A DNA stretch of 64,000 bases from Siphonodentalium dalli (GCA_032622095.1 CP136061.1:233986944-234050943), one strand, 5' to 3'; counted from the first letter of the stretch, positions 12,042-24,493 are shown. Notes: generated by a model not told the origin, from the sequence alone. Translations and numbers: made by a program.

Positions 12042-12183
12042 GTTATCTTCGGCAACATCGGGGGTACATGGAGATTTAATACCTGGATGTCGATTTTGAA
12101 CCCGAGGCAGAGCCGAGGGGTTCAAAAAGAGACATCCAGGTATTAAATCTCCATGTGTACCCCACGATGTTTCCGGAGATAAC
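12042..12183. repeat. Long hairpin, ~60-nt arms
   Basis: The left arm runs GTTATCTTCGGCAACATCG, then GGGGTACATGGAGATTTAAT and CCTGGATGTC. The right arm is its near reverse complement, ending CACGATGTTTCCGGAGATAA. The centre is GAACCCGAGGCAGAGCCGAG. Pieces of the arm recur just downstream: GGGGACATGGTGATTTAAA near 12453 and two direct copies of ATACCCCCGATGTTT at about 12374 and 12400. This suggests an older, larger foldback element. Confidence 0.65.
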
Positions 12184-13564
12184 GATTTTGTCCCCACAAA
12201 CAATAACCATGTCTCCTTAATTTAAGTGTGTTTTTCATAGGTTATTCGATTAATTCACACCAATAAGAATAATTCAGTAGCTGACCTAAGGACCCGGCGT
12301 CAGGTGACGTCAAATTCGGCGTGCGAGAGCAACGTCACGATTGGTGGAAACTGCCAGTTCAAGGGTCATTCATATACCCCCGATGTTTCACGTGCTCATA
12401 TACCCCCGATGTTTGGCGCACGTTCTCTTATACCCCGCTGTCAAGGGTGACGGGGGACATGGTGATTTAAACATGGCGTTGTAGCCAATCAGATTGCTAG
12501 TTACAACCGGATGTGGGGACAAATGCTGATAACTGTGTAGCTACATGTATCAGTCATTAAATGGCATACCCGGACGTCTCAAACTTCCAAGATTATATGT
12601 ATAACCAAACATATAATTTAAGTGGCGAAACGACATAAAAAAAAACATGCAATGCGTCTCCATAAATAGATCAACGGAGTTGGACGATTTTTTCAGTTTT
12701 TGATATTATGAAACTTTTTTTTAAGTTTCTGCAGAAGTCATACACAATGACACGCCATGACTGGTAATTGCATGTGGTCAGGTTCACTGACTCGCGAGTT
12801 TTCTTGACTTTTTTTGTTGAATAGTTTGCACGAATTCATGTTTACAGTTCTAAATGAAAAGCATGTTAATCTGTTATCAATCATGGGAGACGAATTTTCT
12901 CTATCATTGTGTGGTTTATGTGTTATGATTCCGGCAATAATACCGTAATTAGACCCTTTGATGTCTTCAAATAGCACCGCAATTCTTATCTAACCGTGAC
13001 GAAATCATGTTTGTGTCTCAAAGATAACGTCCGTGACATAAAAGCAATATTCCACACATTCTCGAACATTACGCACTTGCTTTCGTGACGGATTGATTGG
13101 GAATTTAATAGTGATATAAACAAATCCCTATGATATCAGGCAGATCATGTAACACTGATTACCGTTAATTTGTTACCCGATTCCCAATGGGACAGAATGA
13201 GTAATGTACACGTCACTGATTATATCACGATCGGTTCCGGCTGTGCACGTGATGTCACAACAAAGAGATACTTTTGAAGTATAGATGGGCTTCTAATTAG
13301 TTGCGCAGGGAACCTGAATGGTCTCTGCATTATATCATATAAAGGTGATGAATGAAAAGAGCGTAATAAATCTTTGAAAGTAGAATCCCGTAGATATAGT
13401 GGTACCGCATATAACTCGAGAACCAGAAAAAGTGTTACACCAAGTTGTCGTCTCAGTTTGTTTCGGGTGTTGATACTAGACAAGCTACAAAACGACTAAC
13501 GGCAACCACGGGAAACGTACATTCCTTGTACTGTACTTGACAGTATACGTCGTGGTTATATCAA
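12184..13564. other. Unassigned sequence
   Basis: Apart from the arm fragments near 12374-12475, nothing is recognised. The 87- and 79-codon minus-strand frames (13220-13483, 12738-12977) lack splice or domain support. Confidence 0.3.
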
Positions 13565-14025
13565 GGGGGGGGGGGGTCGGAAAAAAAAATTCAGGCACGT
13601 ATGGCATTTTTTCCCTTTCGATCATTTTTTGTACGCACCCACCCCCACCGCCAAATTTGTTTCCGTATTCGGCAGTTTTTTCCGACCATTTTTTGAGACC
13701 CACCCCCCCCTTTTAACACTAAAACAGAGATTTGCGGGGGGAAATTCACTGTAAACAGCTGTATATGAATTTCTGTGCATACTATTTATCATGGATGTTA
13801 ACATGGACATGTAAATAGGAATGAGTCATTTTGAGGTCAATCGGCCAAAAAAACATGGCTGCCAGCGGCCATCTTGGATTTCAAAATTTGCAACAAAATA
13901 CAACACGATAACTGCCTGCAGTCAGTTTACAGTTAGAATTACATTATTCCTCTCATTCAAAGTGGTTTTGAAGCCCAACTCATTGCCAAAACACTAAAAA
14001 ACAAGCAGGAATATTTTTTTTTTAG
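13565..14025 (-). mobile_element. Family F element with G-run end, reverse copy
   Basis: It opens with a 12-G run and TCGGAAAAAAAAATTCAGGC. Read in reverse it matches 24494-25039 along most of its length: GCAATGAGT.GGCTT, CCAAGATGGC.GC, GTTAACATCCATGA, AGCTGTTTACAGTGAATT and ACTAAAACAGAGATTTGC. Nothing in it encodes protein. Confidence 0.7.
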
Positions 14026-14035
14026 TTGTGAATTT

Positions 14036-14110
14036 GATTATGCTAGCCCGCTATGCGGGATAGCGTCACCAAATTCACCCTCTGGGGTCCTCATTCTGAA
14101 AATGACAGGC
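14036..14110. repeat. Family E hairpin fragment
   Basis: CTAGCCCGCTATGCGGGATA, then GCGTCACCAAATTCACCCTC and GGGTCCTCATTCTG, match the right half of a family E hairpin. The left half is absent. It abuts the end of the family F copy. Confidence 0.65.
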
Positions 14111-15092
14111 AACTTATACTCAGGTTTACTTGTTCCCTTGATTGCTTCCCACACTCCTGGACATTTGTAAAATTATCGTATTATGCCGAGAAAGTGGTAA
14201 GTGTCGGGATTTTCTTGATATTCAGTTCTTCGAATCATGGAACTTCGTGTAGGTATCTGGAGAGCGTTCAAATCTCGGAAGTGCATGTCTTGACCTTTAG
14301 TTAGCAGCCTTTGATCTCAGGCCTCGACGGGATCCGAAATAGTTATCTACTTTTTTTCCCCGCAGCGAAACCGTGCGCTAATTGGGGTCCTGACTACAAT
14401 AGAACAAAATAAGTTCATAAAATAGCATAGTTTAGCAGCTTATGAGGCTTATTTTCAGCCCAATTAAATCGAGAGTTCAAACCAGGTAAAGACCTGTGCT
14501 ATCTGAGGTCATACAAACCACAGCATAAAAATGTTTTTAAAAAGCTAAATAGCTCAATTGGCAATCATGTCCTTTAATAGCTTAAGGAATTTAGATAATT
14601 CGAAGCTGTGGGTGCTATTGTATTTTAAGGTCATGGTGATTCCCCGTGGCTCTAATCCATGTTACAATTATGAATAGCTCGTGAGAATGTTTCAATTTCA
14701 ACAATGGATGTGGTTAGAGAATGGGGATTTAAAATTACAAACAATAGGGTGAATTAATATAGCAAACAATATCTGTGGCTGGCGAAGAATAGGAGTCGTT
14801 ATCATCAAGGGTTTTCTCCGACTAACCAAATAAAATAATTCTGATTAAGGCAATGATAAGCCACTCGTAATTGTGGCATATGAAATGCGGGTTCTAATTG
14901 GTATCTTTCGAGCGGATGACATCTTTATGACTGAATCCAGTTGGGTCGGAAGTTGGTGGCCCTTTCTGAACTTTATGTCGATACCGCTTGTGATATTGAG
15001 TTTCGGGTCATCTAGGGCCATGGGAGAACTTTTAGTGAAGTGACAGTTTCCACGTCGGAGGTGGACCTTTTTTTTTTAGAGAGAAACGTGGA
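14111..15092. other. Unassigned sequence
   Basis: No repeat match or exon was found. Confidence 0.3.
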
Positions 15093-15096
15093 TTAA

Positions 15097-15487
15097 CTCT
15101 TTACCCAACAAACCGGCCAAAACCGGCCAAATAAAGCTTCAACAGCCTAAAATATCTTCGGTCTGTCTCAATAGAACCATACAGATATGGATATCATTGG
15201 AACCGGCTCCTTGACCACATTGTGATGGTTACAGTTATGCCCTGTGCCAATGCATTCTCTTATATATGCGAGTCGACCATAGGTCGCCTCGCATATATAA
15301 GAGAATGCATTGGCCTAAAAAAAAAACTTTTTTAACACTTTTTACCATTTTTTCTTACATTCTTTAACAATTTTATAATTTTTAATGTGTTAAGCCAATG
15401 CATTCTCTTATATATGCGAGGCGACCTATGGTCGACTCGCATATATAAGAGAATGCATTGGCACAGGGCCCTTCTTTGGGTAAAGGA
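15097..15487 (+). mobile_element. Family B piggyBac-like MITE, copy 2
   Basis: This 391-bp copy is opposite in orientation to copy 1, flanked by TTAA (15093-15096, 15488-15491). Its left end is CTCTTTACCCAACAAACC and its right end GGGTAAAGGA, so one terminal base at each end has mutated. The two 69-bp palindromes at 15246-15314 and 15394-15462 are essentially unchanged. Confidence 0.85.
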
Positions 15488-15491
15488 TTAA

Positions 15492-17519
15492 AGGGATTCA
15501 GATTAGACTACAGCCCGAGATATACAAACGATAATTTGAGTAACTATAGAAAGGGTGTCTCGGTATGGAAGCGGTGGTTTGCGGAAGTTAGACACGACAA
15601 TTTGTAACTCAAAATGAGCATATACCATACTTTGCACGTTCCGGCTACACATCATGAATATAGATTTGGGTGCCAAATGGTGTAAAGCATATACTATATA
15701 TTCATATACCTGTACGGAAGGTATGCCTTAATGTCACATAATGATTTAAGGTTATATTAAGGTGGATACTTGTGGTGGGGTTGTCGCACCAGGGGACCTG
15801 TGAGCCGATGCCCCCTTTACATGCACTATGCCGCTCCTGAGCACGAATAAAGGGTGCTTCTGGTTCTATACATACGACAAACACGAAGAGCGTTCTTGTC
15901 ACAAACAGAAATTGCACCACCCATATATATATGCTAACGTAAATGCAGAAACATAATTTATGGTTCTACATCACCTGGCAGGAATATGTATGTGTGCAAC
16001 TATACTACTAGATACGCGAATTGGCATGCATGGGTTCTAATTGCGGCTAATTAATATGACTCGGTTACAACATATCACAGCGGGCAGTGCAGATGTGGGG
16101 AGAGTTCAAACGACTCAATCATGTTAGGCCCGGTTACGAATATCATAAACAGCTAATTAATGTGTTATTAGCAACAAAATTCCCATGGGATTGCTACGTC
16201 AATTTGGAAGCCTGACCATCAAAGGCTGAAATACATAGATTATTCAACGGGTCGACATACTGTAGTATATACTATCATTCTTAGTGCTAACCCGAAGAGT
16301 GTGTTATGGAATTCATATCAATTATCGCACAAGTAAGACAATCGTCTGAGGCATGTAACTATAAAGAGTGTTTTATTTTAATTCCTTCCTGATAAGATCG
16401 GCATAAAGAGCGTTCGTCTCAATTCTGGGCGGAACGTTGACAAGAGTCGATAACTGTCCACGACATCAGTAATCTGATGCATGCTTTCACGTGTTATGAT
16501 TTTCAGACCTTTGAAATGTAATTCCAATTCTGATGATGTATTTAAATTTTACACATAACAGAGGTCGTGTGCTCATTTACAGGGAGAATCGGAGGTTGAA
16601 CGGATTACGTGTGTATTCGGGTAGCTGATGATTATTATTGTATGGTGACAAAATGTGACTCGCATTTTTAAAAATGTGTTTAGTCAAATCTACTTACTGA
16701 AGTGTAACAAGAGTACCAACAAGGTGCCAATATGTCTCGTGACAATCATTTGACAAATCCCCTATATATTCAATCATATACCAAGTGAGGTGGCGATGAA
16801 CCAACCCTATATACCTCCAGTTATCTATCGGAAATCAAGAAATCCCAAATTTATAAGTCGACCAAGATCCGTAACTCGGGTAAATTGGCGGACGGAACCG
16901 AAATTTGTTTTATACCACATAAAACCCTTATTATATCATTAGAAAAGCCATTACATATTTCCTTACCCCCCCCCCCCCCCAGCACAAGTGACGAATAGGC
17001 GCGTTATTCCCGCTAACTTGGCATCGCGCCAACAATAGGACTTCACATTGAATCAGGCGGAATAATGCTATTTTCGTATACTATTTTCATGACAACAACA
17101 CCAGACAGTGCAAACATGATTGCTTTGTTAATTAAAGTTAAATCAAATTTATCAAACTCGTTTCATAAAATCTTATATCCCAACATAAATCGTTGGAGAT
17201 CCTCTATATACCAAATTTCAACAAATCTCAACTCTGGTAAAATGGGTAGTTCGTGTATTTACCGACTACGCTGACCATCAACCAGGGGAACCGGAAGCAC
17301 ACAAGGGCATGGGGGTGCACACATTCCAGAAAAAAAGGTTCTTTTCAGATAGACGTATTGGCATATAAGCCGAAAAGTCAATCCACATTGATATACTTTA
17401 CTCCTATATGTAGGACAATTAAACAGATGTATATAGCTTTTAATCGAGGTATTTCTTGTCATTTTGTGAAGAATGAAAGATTTTTTCATGTACACTGGTT
17501 AATAATAGTTGTTTTCCAG
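15492..17519. other. Unassigned sequence
   Basis: It contains a C15 run (16966-16980) and, at about 16361-16430, two ATAAAGAG[CT]G motifs with TTCCTGATA between them, the same layout as inside family A. That is either a decayed fragment of A or coincidence. No exon is supported before 17520. Confidence 0.3.
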
Positions 17520-17624
17520 ACTTGGATGTTATTTCGCATGAATTCAATTCGAATGACTTTAGTCCCTTAAAAGAAGAGGACGGTGCCGAAAACATTGACG
17601 CTGTACTGAAACCTGTAGACTGTG
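17520..17624 (+). CDS. Probable internal exon, unknown acidic protein
   Basis: A strong acceptor (GTTGTTTTCCAG, ending 17519) and a strong donor (GTATGT at 17625) bound a 105-bp segment. It is open in the frame with two leading bases, which also leaves one trailing base, so the splice phases are consistent. It reads LDVISHEFNSNDFSPLKEED then GAENIDAVLKPVDC, acidic and low in AT-biased residues, unlike the surroundings. The partner exons were not found. They may lie outside the window or in the unassigned flanks. No family is recognised. Confidence 0.45.
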
Positions 17625-20183
17625 GTATGTGCAGTTAATTATTCATGCAACAAATTAATTTAATCGACCTTCCTGCAGGCTGATGCAATCGCTATGACAT
17701 CAAAACAAACAAGGCTCCCAAGCATATTCACCAAGCAAAAGTCGATAACATGCAGTTGTCATGAATATGGCTTCTGGTTTATATATATATAGTGCTATAT
17801 ATGTACGGCTTAGGCAGGTTCGTAATGCAGCTTATGCAGGGGTTTTCGCAACGCAATCTGTTTTTGTTTTGTTTCGATGAATCGCTATGGTATCAAAACA
17901 AATGATCATATGGTGAGATGGTAGTCTAGTCGTTAAATATAGAACCAATTTATGGTAGGTGTGGACTTGCAGTTGTAATCAGGCGATGAAACACAATATA
18001 ACTAACGGCACTGTATTGGTTAAACATTTATGTCACTAATTAATCAATTCGACTCTCTGCGGTATATCAAATTGCCATGGTATCAAAACAAACAAATCGT
18101 TTGCACATTTGGTGTTCATTTTTTATGACCGATTCGTACCCTGTGCGTGGTAGCTGTGTAGTCTTAATCTTTAATGAAGTTTGATTTATCAAACTTTCTC
18201 CCGTCTAAAACAAAGGAGGTAATTTATTTATGGGGCGTCCGGTCAGTAAGTCATTGTACTGGCTGTGCCGCTGATCGGCGTCCATCGTAAAACATAGCAG
18301 GCCTGGTGTTCATAGTTTCCGATCAAAGTCGCCACGTTCAGAGTAATTTGTAACCGTTTAATTAGTGGTGATGTTTGAACATATTGGGGTTCCATTTCTC
18401 ACAATAAATCATGACAAATACCGGTCGCCGGACAACAACGAGTGCTAGGTTGGTCGGGCATTGTTTCAACGCCATCTGCCGAAAAAAGTAGTGTAACCAG
18501 AAAATCGTCTCCGCAGGAATATGGGGCAGAGGGTAAAGGGAGCAATTGCCATTATTGTCCCCAAAAGGCGACACGGGACATAACGTGTCATTCGTCCTTA
18601 AGATGACAAGAAAACCCTGATATATCAACATATACCACGTTTGAGTTGCTGTGAGAGCAAATTGCTGCATTATCCATGGTATTATTTTTATATATACATG
18701 TGTGTGTTTGATCCTCGAAGTGCTTAACATTCTATTTGGGTGGAACAGTTTTGTCCTCTTTTATTGGCATTTATGGTTTAGCTTAGTCCAAATCTGCCAG
18801 TATGTAAATCAGCTACATGTTAGCTCTGACTAAAAACTTGGCCTTTTCTGGAAGTAAGCTCCAATCTGTGATTTCTTCCGAAGCAGTGTGCACCTATATG
18901 TCACGATGATTTGATTGAACATTACGATCCAATATATCAGAATGTTTTTGTTACAGAAAATTCATTTTGTTTGATGGCAGAGTGGCAGATAGATTGGAGA
19001 ATTAAAACGAAGAGGAAAAAAGTACATTGACAACAGAGACAAAACGATAGATATATAAATAATGATTATTCCATTAATCAAATATACTGTATGTACTGTA
19101 ATATATTTGATCATGTCTTTCGTACCTTTGGCAGAGTAACTCACGCGGTAGAAAAATCGATCGACCTCCTACGCCGTGGTCGTTGCAATAACCCCATTTT
19201 TTTAGAATGCGATATGAACTATCTTGGTGTAGGTCGACACCAACGACCCCCATTAACATTTTTGTTGAAGCTTTTCATTTGGAAAATGTAAACATCGCCG
19301 CTAATGTATTTTACAAACTTATTGCAACAAGGTGGGGAGTCCAAAATATTTGGGAGGACGGCTTTATAAACACAACTTTAATGTGGAATGTCCATAAACA
19401 TGTGCATTGTCATAGTTCTGCGAGCGACATGTGGTTCGTCCATTAGATTCTTGGGAGAAAATTCACTCCAGACACATTTGTTCTCTATCAAATTTTGTTT
19501 ACAAATATTTTTTACAACACGGTGCGTGGAATGAAATCAAGTTTTGTTATTTCAGTCGGAATTGTAACTGTATTCGTTGATGGGTATTTGATATCAGATT
19601 GTAAAATCGGATTTTTTTCTCTCGATATCGAAACATGCTGTTTGGGGTGATTGATTCCAGAACCATAACGCGAGAACGAAACACGAAAAATTAATTTATG
19701 CTTCGAAAAAGATAACATTCCATGCGTTGAAGAGGCTAGTGAATGTGCGTATATGGACCAACGGGTTGTAAGTTATAGCATGAGGGGAGATTGATAAAAC
19801 TGAACAGAGCCGCGAGAGTAATGGGGTGCCGAATTAGGGGGTACATGTTTGATATAGGGGTCCCGTATATTATGGGAGGAGCTACTCGAACTATCCCTGT
19901 TTTCTTCTCGGAGAACTTGAGACAGAAAAAATCTAATTATCAAAAGAAATATTTTAATTTATGAACTTAAAATATATACATTCTGTCGTAGATCATGATA
20001 ACTTAGTGATAAAGTTAGTATGAGCTTGGCCATTGTAATTATAATGGAAAGTATTGTTTGAGCCGCTTGTGTGGACTTATGTATATAGGCTACTGCATAA
20101 TTACAAAGTTAATGGTTTGATACCAATTGATCATACGCACATATAATCCATACATGTAAGCACCGAAATTATCTCTTTTCTGC
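17625..20183. other. Unassigned sequence with weak coding hints
   Basis: Three loose repeats of the phrase ATGG/CTATCAAAACAAA lie near 17695, 17888 and 18078, a possible degenerate tandem of ~190 bp. At 19091-19291 both strands stay open: the plus strand reads VTHAVEKSIDLLRRGRCNNP after a TTTGGCAG acceptor, and the minus strand has a GTGAGT donor at the same place. I cannot decide whether either is an exon. Confidence 0.25.
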
Positions 20184-20330
20184 GGGGGGGGGGGGGGGGG
20201 GGGGGTAGTAAACAATTTGCAGGAAGGTATGCCGGTTTTTTTTTGCATCTGGAATTTTCGGGGACCCACCACCCCCACACCTGCAAAAAAAAAAATTGCC
20301 ACCCACCCCCAAATTTCACTAAAATTGGTC
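20184..20330. repeat. Family F-like fragment starting with a G22 run
   Basis: Twenty-two G residues (20184-20205) are followed by CAATTTGCAGGAAGGTATGC, an A/T run and CCCACCCCCAAATTTC. This is the same order of blocks as the G-run end of family F, although diverged. Confidence 0.5.
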
Positions 20331-20603
20331 TAAACTCTCACAAAACTCTACTGATATCACTCTTATGACTGGGAATTATCTCAATTAGTTCAAATAACAG
20401 TTTAACCTGTTTCAGAAGCTGGTTTAATTGAATTTTTTTTATAAATTGCTGATCATCTGTAAACATAGGTCATTGTGCAGAATACACAAAATTTCATAAT
20501 TTCTAACTATTTCCTGATTAGTCTGTCAACCACCCCATTATCTAACATATTCCATACCACTTATGTTAGTCTACTGGAGCAACTTAGTTCTATTATACTA
20601 AAC

Positions 20604-20970
20604 TAGCTGAAACAGGCTCCCTTTGGGAGCCTATATTCAGCATCGGAGATACCTGTGCACACATTTTGATCTTAGACAGACCCTTCACTTAGCGGCGGCC
20701 CATTTGTGTGCTTCAAGCACATTTGGTCATTGAAACATTTTGATTTATATATATTGTTTTAATATACTTTTTTTTAAAGATTGAATCCTTGCTCAATTTA
20801 ACAAAAGCAATTTTATTTAATTTGGTTTAATTAAAATTTTTGAAAAACTAATACCATTATAACATCCGCCAGGGTACCCCGAGTTACCACACCAAATTTG
20901 GTTGAACTCGGTCCAGGGGTCTGAGAGAAAACTCCGGACAGATCCTACTCGTTTATATAATACTAGAAGG
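20604..20970 (+). repeat. Dispersed repeat N, copy 1
   Basis: It shares with 44490-44812 the head AAACAGG.TCCCTT.GGGAGC, a small hairpin, then TATATTCAGCATCGGAGA, and further on the CCGCCAGGGTA-type block, CACACCAAATT and GAGAAAA.TCC.GA. The head hairpin followed by a tail leading into tail-type tandem units suggests the 3' part of a retroelement, or a SINE. The class is uncertain. Confidence 0.6.
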
Positions 20971-20993
20971 TGACCCGACTTCGTCCGGGCTTT

Positions 20994-21640
20994 GACCTTG
21001 AATTGTCCATTTTGAAGGTCAAGGTCAAGTGGGGTCACGATTTGACCAGCCCAAAACACTGCCCGGACAAAAGTACCCGACAAACGTGCCCGTCGAAATC
21101 CATCCGGTTTTACCCGATTTGACCTTGAATTGATAATTTTGAAGGTCAAGGTCAGGTCGGGGTCACGACTCGACCCGTCCTAAACACTCAGTGGACAAAA
21201 GTAACCCCACGTATCAAATTTCGTCGAAATCGCATCAAAATTCGCGATTTGACCTTGAATTGACCCGATTTCAAGGTCAAGGTCACGTCGCACGTGCAAA
21301 TTAATAGGCCTATGCCACTCCCCGGCCGAAAGTACCCTCATATACCAAGTTTCATCGAAATCCAGTGATATTCGGGCGTTTGACCTTGAAATGACCCGAT
21401 CTCAAGGTCAAGGTCACGTCGCACGTCCAAATTAATAGGCATATGCCACTCCCCGGCCGAAAGTACCATCACATACCAAGTTTCATCGAAATCCCGTGAT
21501 ATTCGGGCGTTTGACCTTGAAATTACCCGATGTCAAGGTCACGTCGCACGGGCAAATTAATAGGCCCAATTCCCGTCCCCGGCCGAAAATACCCCCACAT
21601 ACGAAGTTTCATCGAAATCGGGTCGGCCGTTTTCGAGTTC
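20994..21640 (+). repeat. Tandem array of five ~130-bp units
   Basis: The phrase TTTGACCTTGAA recurs at 20994, 21121, 21251, 21382 and 21513 (periods 127-131). Each unit then carries TTCAAGGTCAAGGTCA-type sequence, a CACGTCGCAC or GGGTCACGA block, a CCCGG.C.AAAGTACCC block and ACCAAGTTTCATCGAAATC. The array ends with GCCGTTTTCGAGTTCATCGC, ACACACAGACAGA and AAAATATATAATAGACTA, a form of ending common at the 3' ends of invertebrate non-LTR retroelements. Units 3-5 are closest to each other, so the array grew by local duplication. Confidence 0.75.
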
Positions 21641-21694
21641 ATCGCGAATACACACACCACACACAGACAGATCTTCCAAAATATATAATAGACT

Positions 21695-21925
21695 ATAGCC
21701 ATTGAGCCCGACGTTGTCCGGGCTATTCAAAAACCAAATTTCAAGTCGATAGCTCCACCCGTTTCCGAGATCTGGTCTGCGCATGCGCTGCACGGGCGTC
21801 GCACGGGCTCGCCAATACGACAAGGACGACCGCCTGGTCAAACTACACACACGTACCAAGTTTCGTCCCGATCGGTCGAAACGACAGCACAACACGCATT
21901 TTTTGTTTTTCATTAATTAATTCAT
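21695..21925 (+). repeat. Retroelement-tail-like repeat, copy 1
   Basis: It begins GAGCCCGACGTTGTCCGGGC, then AAATTTCAAGTCGATAGCTC, TCTGCGCATGCGCTGCACGG and GTACCAAGTTTCGTCCCGAT, ending in a T-rich stretch. It closely matches 22338-22640. Confidence 0.7.
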
Positions 21926-22229
21926 GGTACCCGTCCCTCAAAGACTGACCGGTTCCTAGGACATATATGACACAACAACCCATTCTGCCTTTTTAATCGA
22001 GATAATTGCATTCCGCGTTTCGTTTTGCATTTGTATTTTACGCATGGGTAGCCGTTTAGCAGCTTCGATTGTAATAAAGGGCGTTAATCCTTAACACATC
22101 CGAATATGGTCAATATAAAGATCGTTAATGCCTTAACCCCCGAAGTGGCGTTTGCGTTGATTTTGATGATTGGGAGTGGAGAATCGGTGCTCAGAGCTTG
22201 TCCAAAACGCGACGTCGACGATTCCCGTG
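21926..22229. other. Unassigned sequence between tail repeats
   Basis: The plus-strand frame from 22106 (ATG) continues into the neighbouring repeat. No independent support for a gene. Confidence 0.3.
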
Positions 22230-22673
22230 GGATTTTACCTTTAGATAGGAAGTTTGGTCTCGATCGGTCAACCCGTTTTCGATTCTATAAAGGACATACA
22301 GACAGAGGTCTTCAAAATATATATGAGACTAGCCGATGAGCCCGACGTTTTCCGGGCTATTCAAAAACCAAATTTCAAGTCGATAGCTCCACCCGTTTCC
22401 GATATCCGGTCTGCGCATGCGCGAAGCTGGCGTCGCACGGGCTCGGCGACCCAATAAAATTCGTATCCGGGGCAAGATACATTCACATACCAAATTTCAA
22501 GTCGATAGCTCCACCCGTTTCCGAGATCTCGTCTGCGCATGCGCTGCACGGGCGTCGCACGGGCTCGCCAATACGAGAACGACCACCGCCTGGTCAAACT
22601 ACACACACGTACCAAGTTTCGTCCCGATCGGTCGAGAATCGTAGATTTGTATAAATGACAGACAGACAGACAT

Positions 22674-22712
<39 letters not shown>

Positions 22713-22760
22713 GGCAGGCAGACAGACAGACAGAGGTCTTCAAAATATATATGAGATGAC
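22230..22760 (+). repeat. Retroelement-tail-like repeat, copy 2, internally duplicated
   Basis: A short 3'-end fragment (22230-22335, ending ACAGACAGAGGTCTTCAAAA then TATATATGAGACTAGC) is followed by a copy of the 21695 repeat. In this copy the AAATTTCAAGTCGATAGCTC block occurs twice (near 22370 and 22495). It ends in a long CAGA tract and the same GAGGTCTTCAAAATATATAT terminus. The repeated terminus marks successive insertions or tandem growth of one family. Confidence 0.7.
22657..22735 (+). repeat. (CAGA)n microsatellite
   Basis: Nearly uninterrupted CAGA/GACA units with two interruptions (CATA, CAGG), at the 3' end of the tail-like repeat. Confidence 0.9.
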
Positions 22761-22991
22761 AAACAGTCACTATATATGCCAGACTTGGATATATTAGGTG
22801 TTGTGATTGTAACAGATCACATGAGTTGATAGACATGCAAATATTTCACTGATTGGCTTGATGCACTGATGAACAGTGTGATGACAGTTATATTCTAGCC
22901 ATTGATAGTCACATTAATGTTTGAGGCAGTTGCTCTTTTTCCATACACACACTGATCTTTATTTACGTCAATACAAGTTTATATATTTCAG

Positions 22992-23086
22992 TTTTACATT
23001 TCTCGAAGCTTCTTTCCGAAGGGTGTCAGGAAGGATTTTTTTCACCCCACCGTCCCATATGCAACATGCCATATAGCTCGTCTTCT
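22992..23086 (+). CDS. Possible internal exon, unknown protein
   Basis: A good acceptor (TATATATTTCAG, ending 22991) and a donor-like GTAAAT at 23087 bound a 95-bp open segment reading FYISRSFFPKGVRKDFFHPT followed by VPYATCHIARL. The composition is plausible, but it is isolated and an in-frame stop lies immediately after the donor. Chance is a real alternative. Confidence 0.2.
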
Positions 23087-23732
23087 GTAAATAATTCATA
23101 AGGAGGGTTATGAGGCCTCCTGCATGGAATGAGAACCTACTACAAATCAAAGGTTATAAAATACACATTGAATGAAGGGCTTTAGTGTAAACCATATATT
23201 ATTTTCGAACACAACATTCAACACATATAAACAAATTGACATAATTACACAACACATATATGTTAACAAACGGGGATATGACAACAAGCCTGAACGCTAA
23301 AGAGCTTTCCATGCAATTATATATATATACGACTACATATGAACCGAGATATACTCACTTGCATATGCATATAAATGTGAAACCACTGGCCCCTGGGGAA
23401 AAAAATATGAAATACAACTATGCATGGGCTATATATACATGTACTATATATATACATGCTATAATATACGAGGCAATGCTAACAAATCCGTTTTTATTTT
23501 TGGCAAAAACACACCAAATTTCCATATCTCTCATACGTTCGCCAAATCGGGAATTTCACCCAAAATATGACCAAAATATGTCTTCTTGGTCATAAAATCC
23601 CATATCATTTGACATGCAACTCGAAAGAATCAAGGTAAGCGAACTTAGCGAACTCGCGATATCGTACAGAAAACTTGCAAAAATCAACCGGAAATTTTGG
23701 GGGAAATCGGGTCGTCAACTTGTGTGTCAAAC

Positions 23733-24107
23733 AAATAGTGTGTCTGTCATTTGCAGAATGTGGTACCCAGAGGATGAAGCTACATGTAGTGACGCTATCC
23801 CGCATGACGGGCTAGCGTCACCAAATTCACCCTCTGGGAACCTCATTCTGCCCAGGCCTCAACTGCTATGGGAGACCTATATAGGATCAGATTGAAGTTC
23901 CCCAGTTGAAGTTGGTGATATTCACCCATTAGTCACCTCGATTATGCATTTATCTTCTGAAACAGAAGGGAAATAGTAACTAAAACAATGTTAATTTGAG
24001 ACTATTTCGTTACTTCCCAGAAGATGACATAAGCATATATATAATGATGTCCCCAGAGTGTGAATTATGTGATGTTAGCCTCATTCTGCAAATGACACAC
24101 TATTTGC
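23733..24107 (+). mobile_element. Family E twin-hairpin element, nested in D
   Basis: Its ends AATAGTGTGTCTGTCATTTG and CAAATGACACACTATTTGC are inverted. The first internal hairpin spans about 23754-23853 (core CTATCCCGCATGACGGGCTA). The second, near 24050-24095, has lost most of its arm. Compared with the copy at 52152 it is shorter and more decayed. Confidence 0.7.
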
Positions 24108-24493
24108 AGGCTTATTGTGTGTCGGACCATAGCCTCACTAATTCAAATATAATTGGTCGTATCAACAAAAATATTGACAGTGTATCTTATTAGCCATAAC
24201 ATGTCCATTCGTTTTATATATATAACTCTGACGGAATCAAGAGAAGCTAAGTCCACATATTATAACCATGCTTTTTGTCAGTTGATTTCGTTAGTTTTCT
24301 TTACGACATCTCGACGTCCATTCGTTTGATTCTGTAGTGTTATATATCAAATGAAAGGGAATTGCATGGTCAATAAGACACATTAAAACATATTGATACT
24401 GAAATGACCGATTTTGAGAATATATGAGGAATACCATAAATGTTTGTTTTCCCCAAAACTCTGACTTGTGAGCCTTAATTTGTCTCCTGTACC

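Noticed and set aside
17910-17950. tRNA-like ATGGTAGTCTAGTCGTTAA, a possible SINE head
   Set aside because: No matching B box at the expected distance and no second copy in the window.
20090-20319. Open frames with runs of proline or glycine
   Set aside because: They are translations of the G22 run and the neighbouring C/G-rich family F fragment.
22361-22836. Open frames rich in VCLSVCLS-type repeats (minus strand)
   Set aside because: They translate the CAGA microsatellite and the tail-like repeat.
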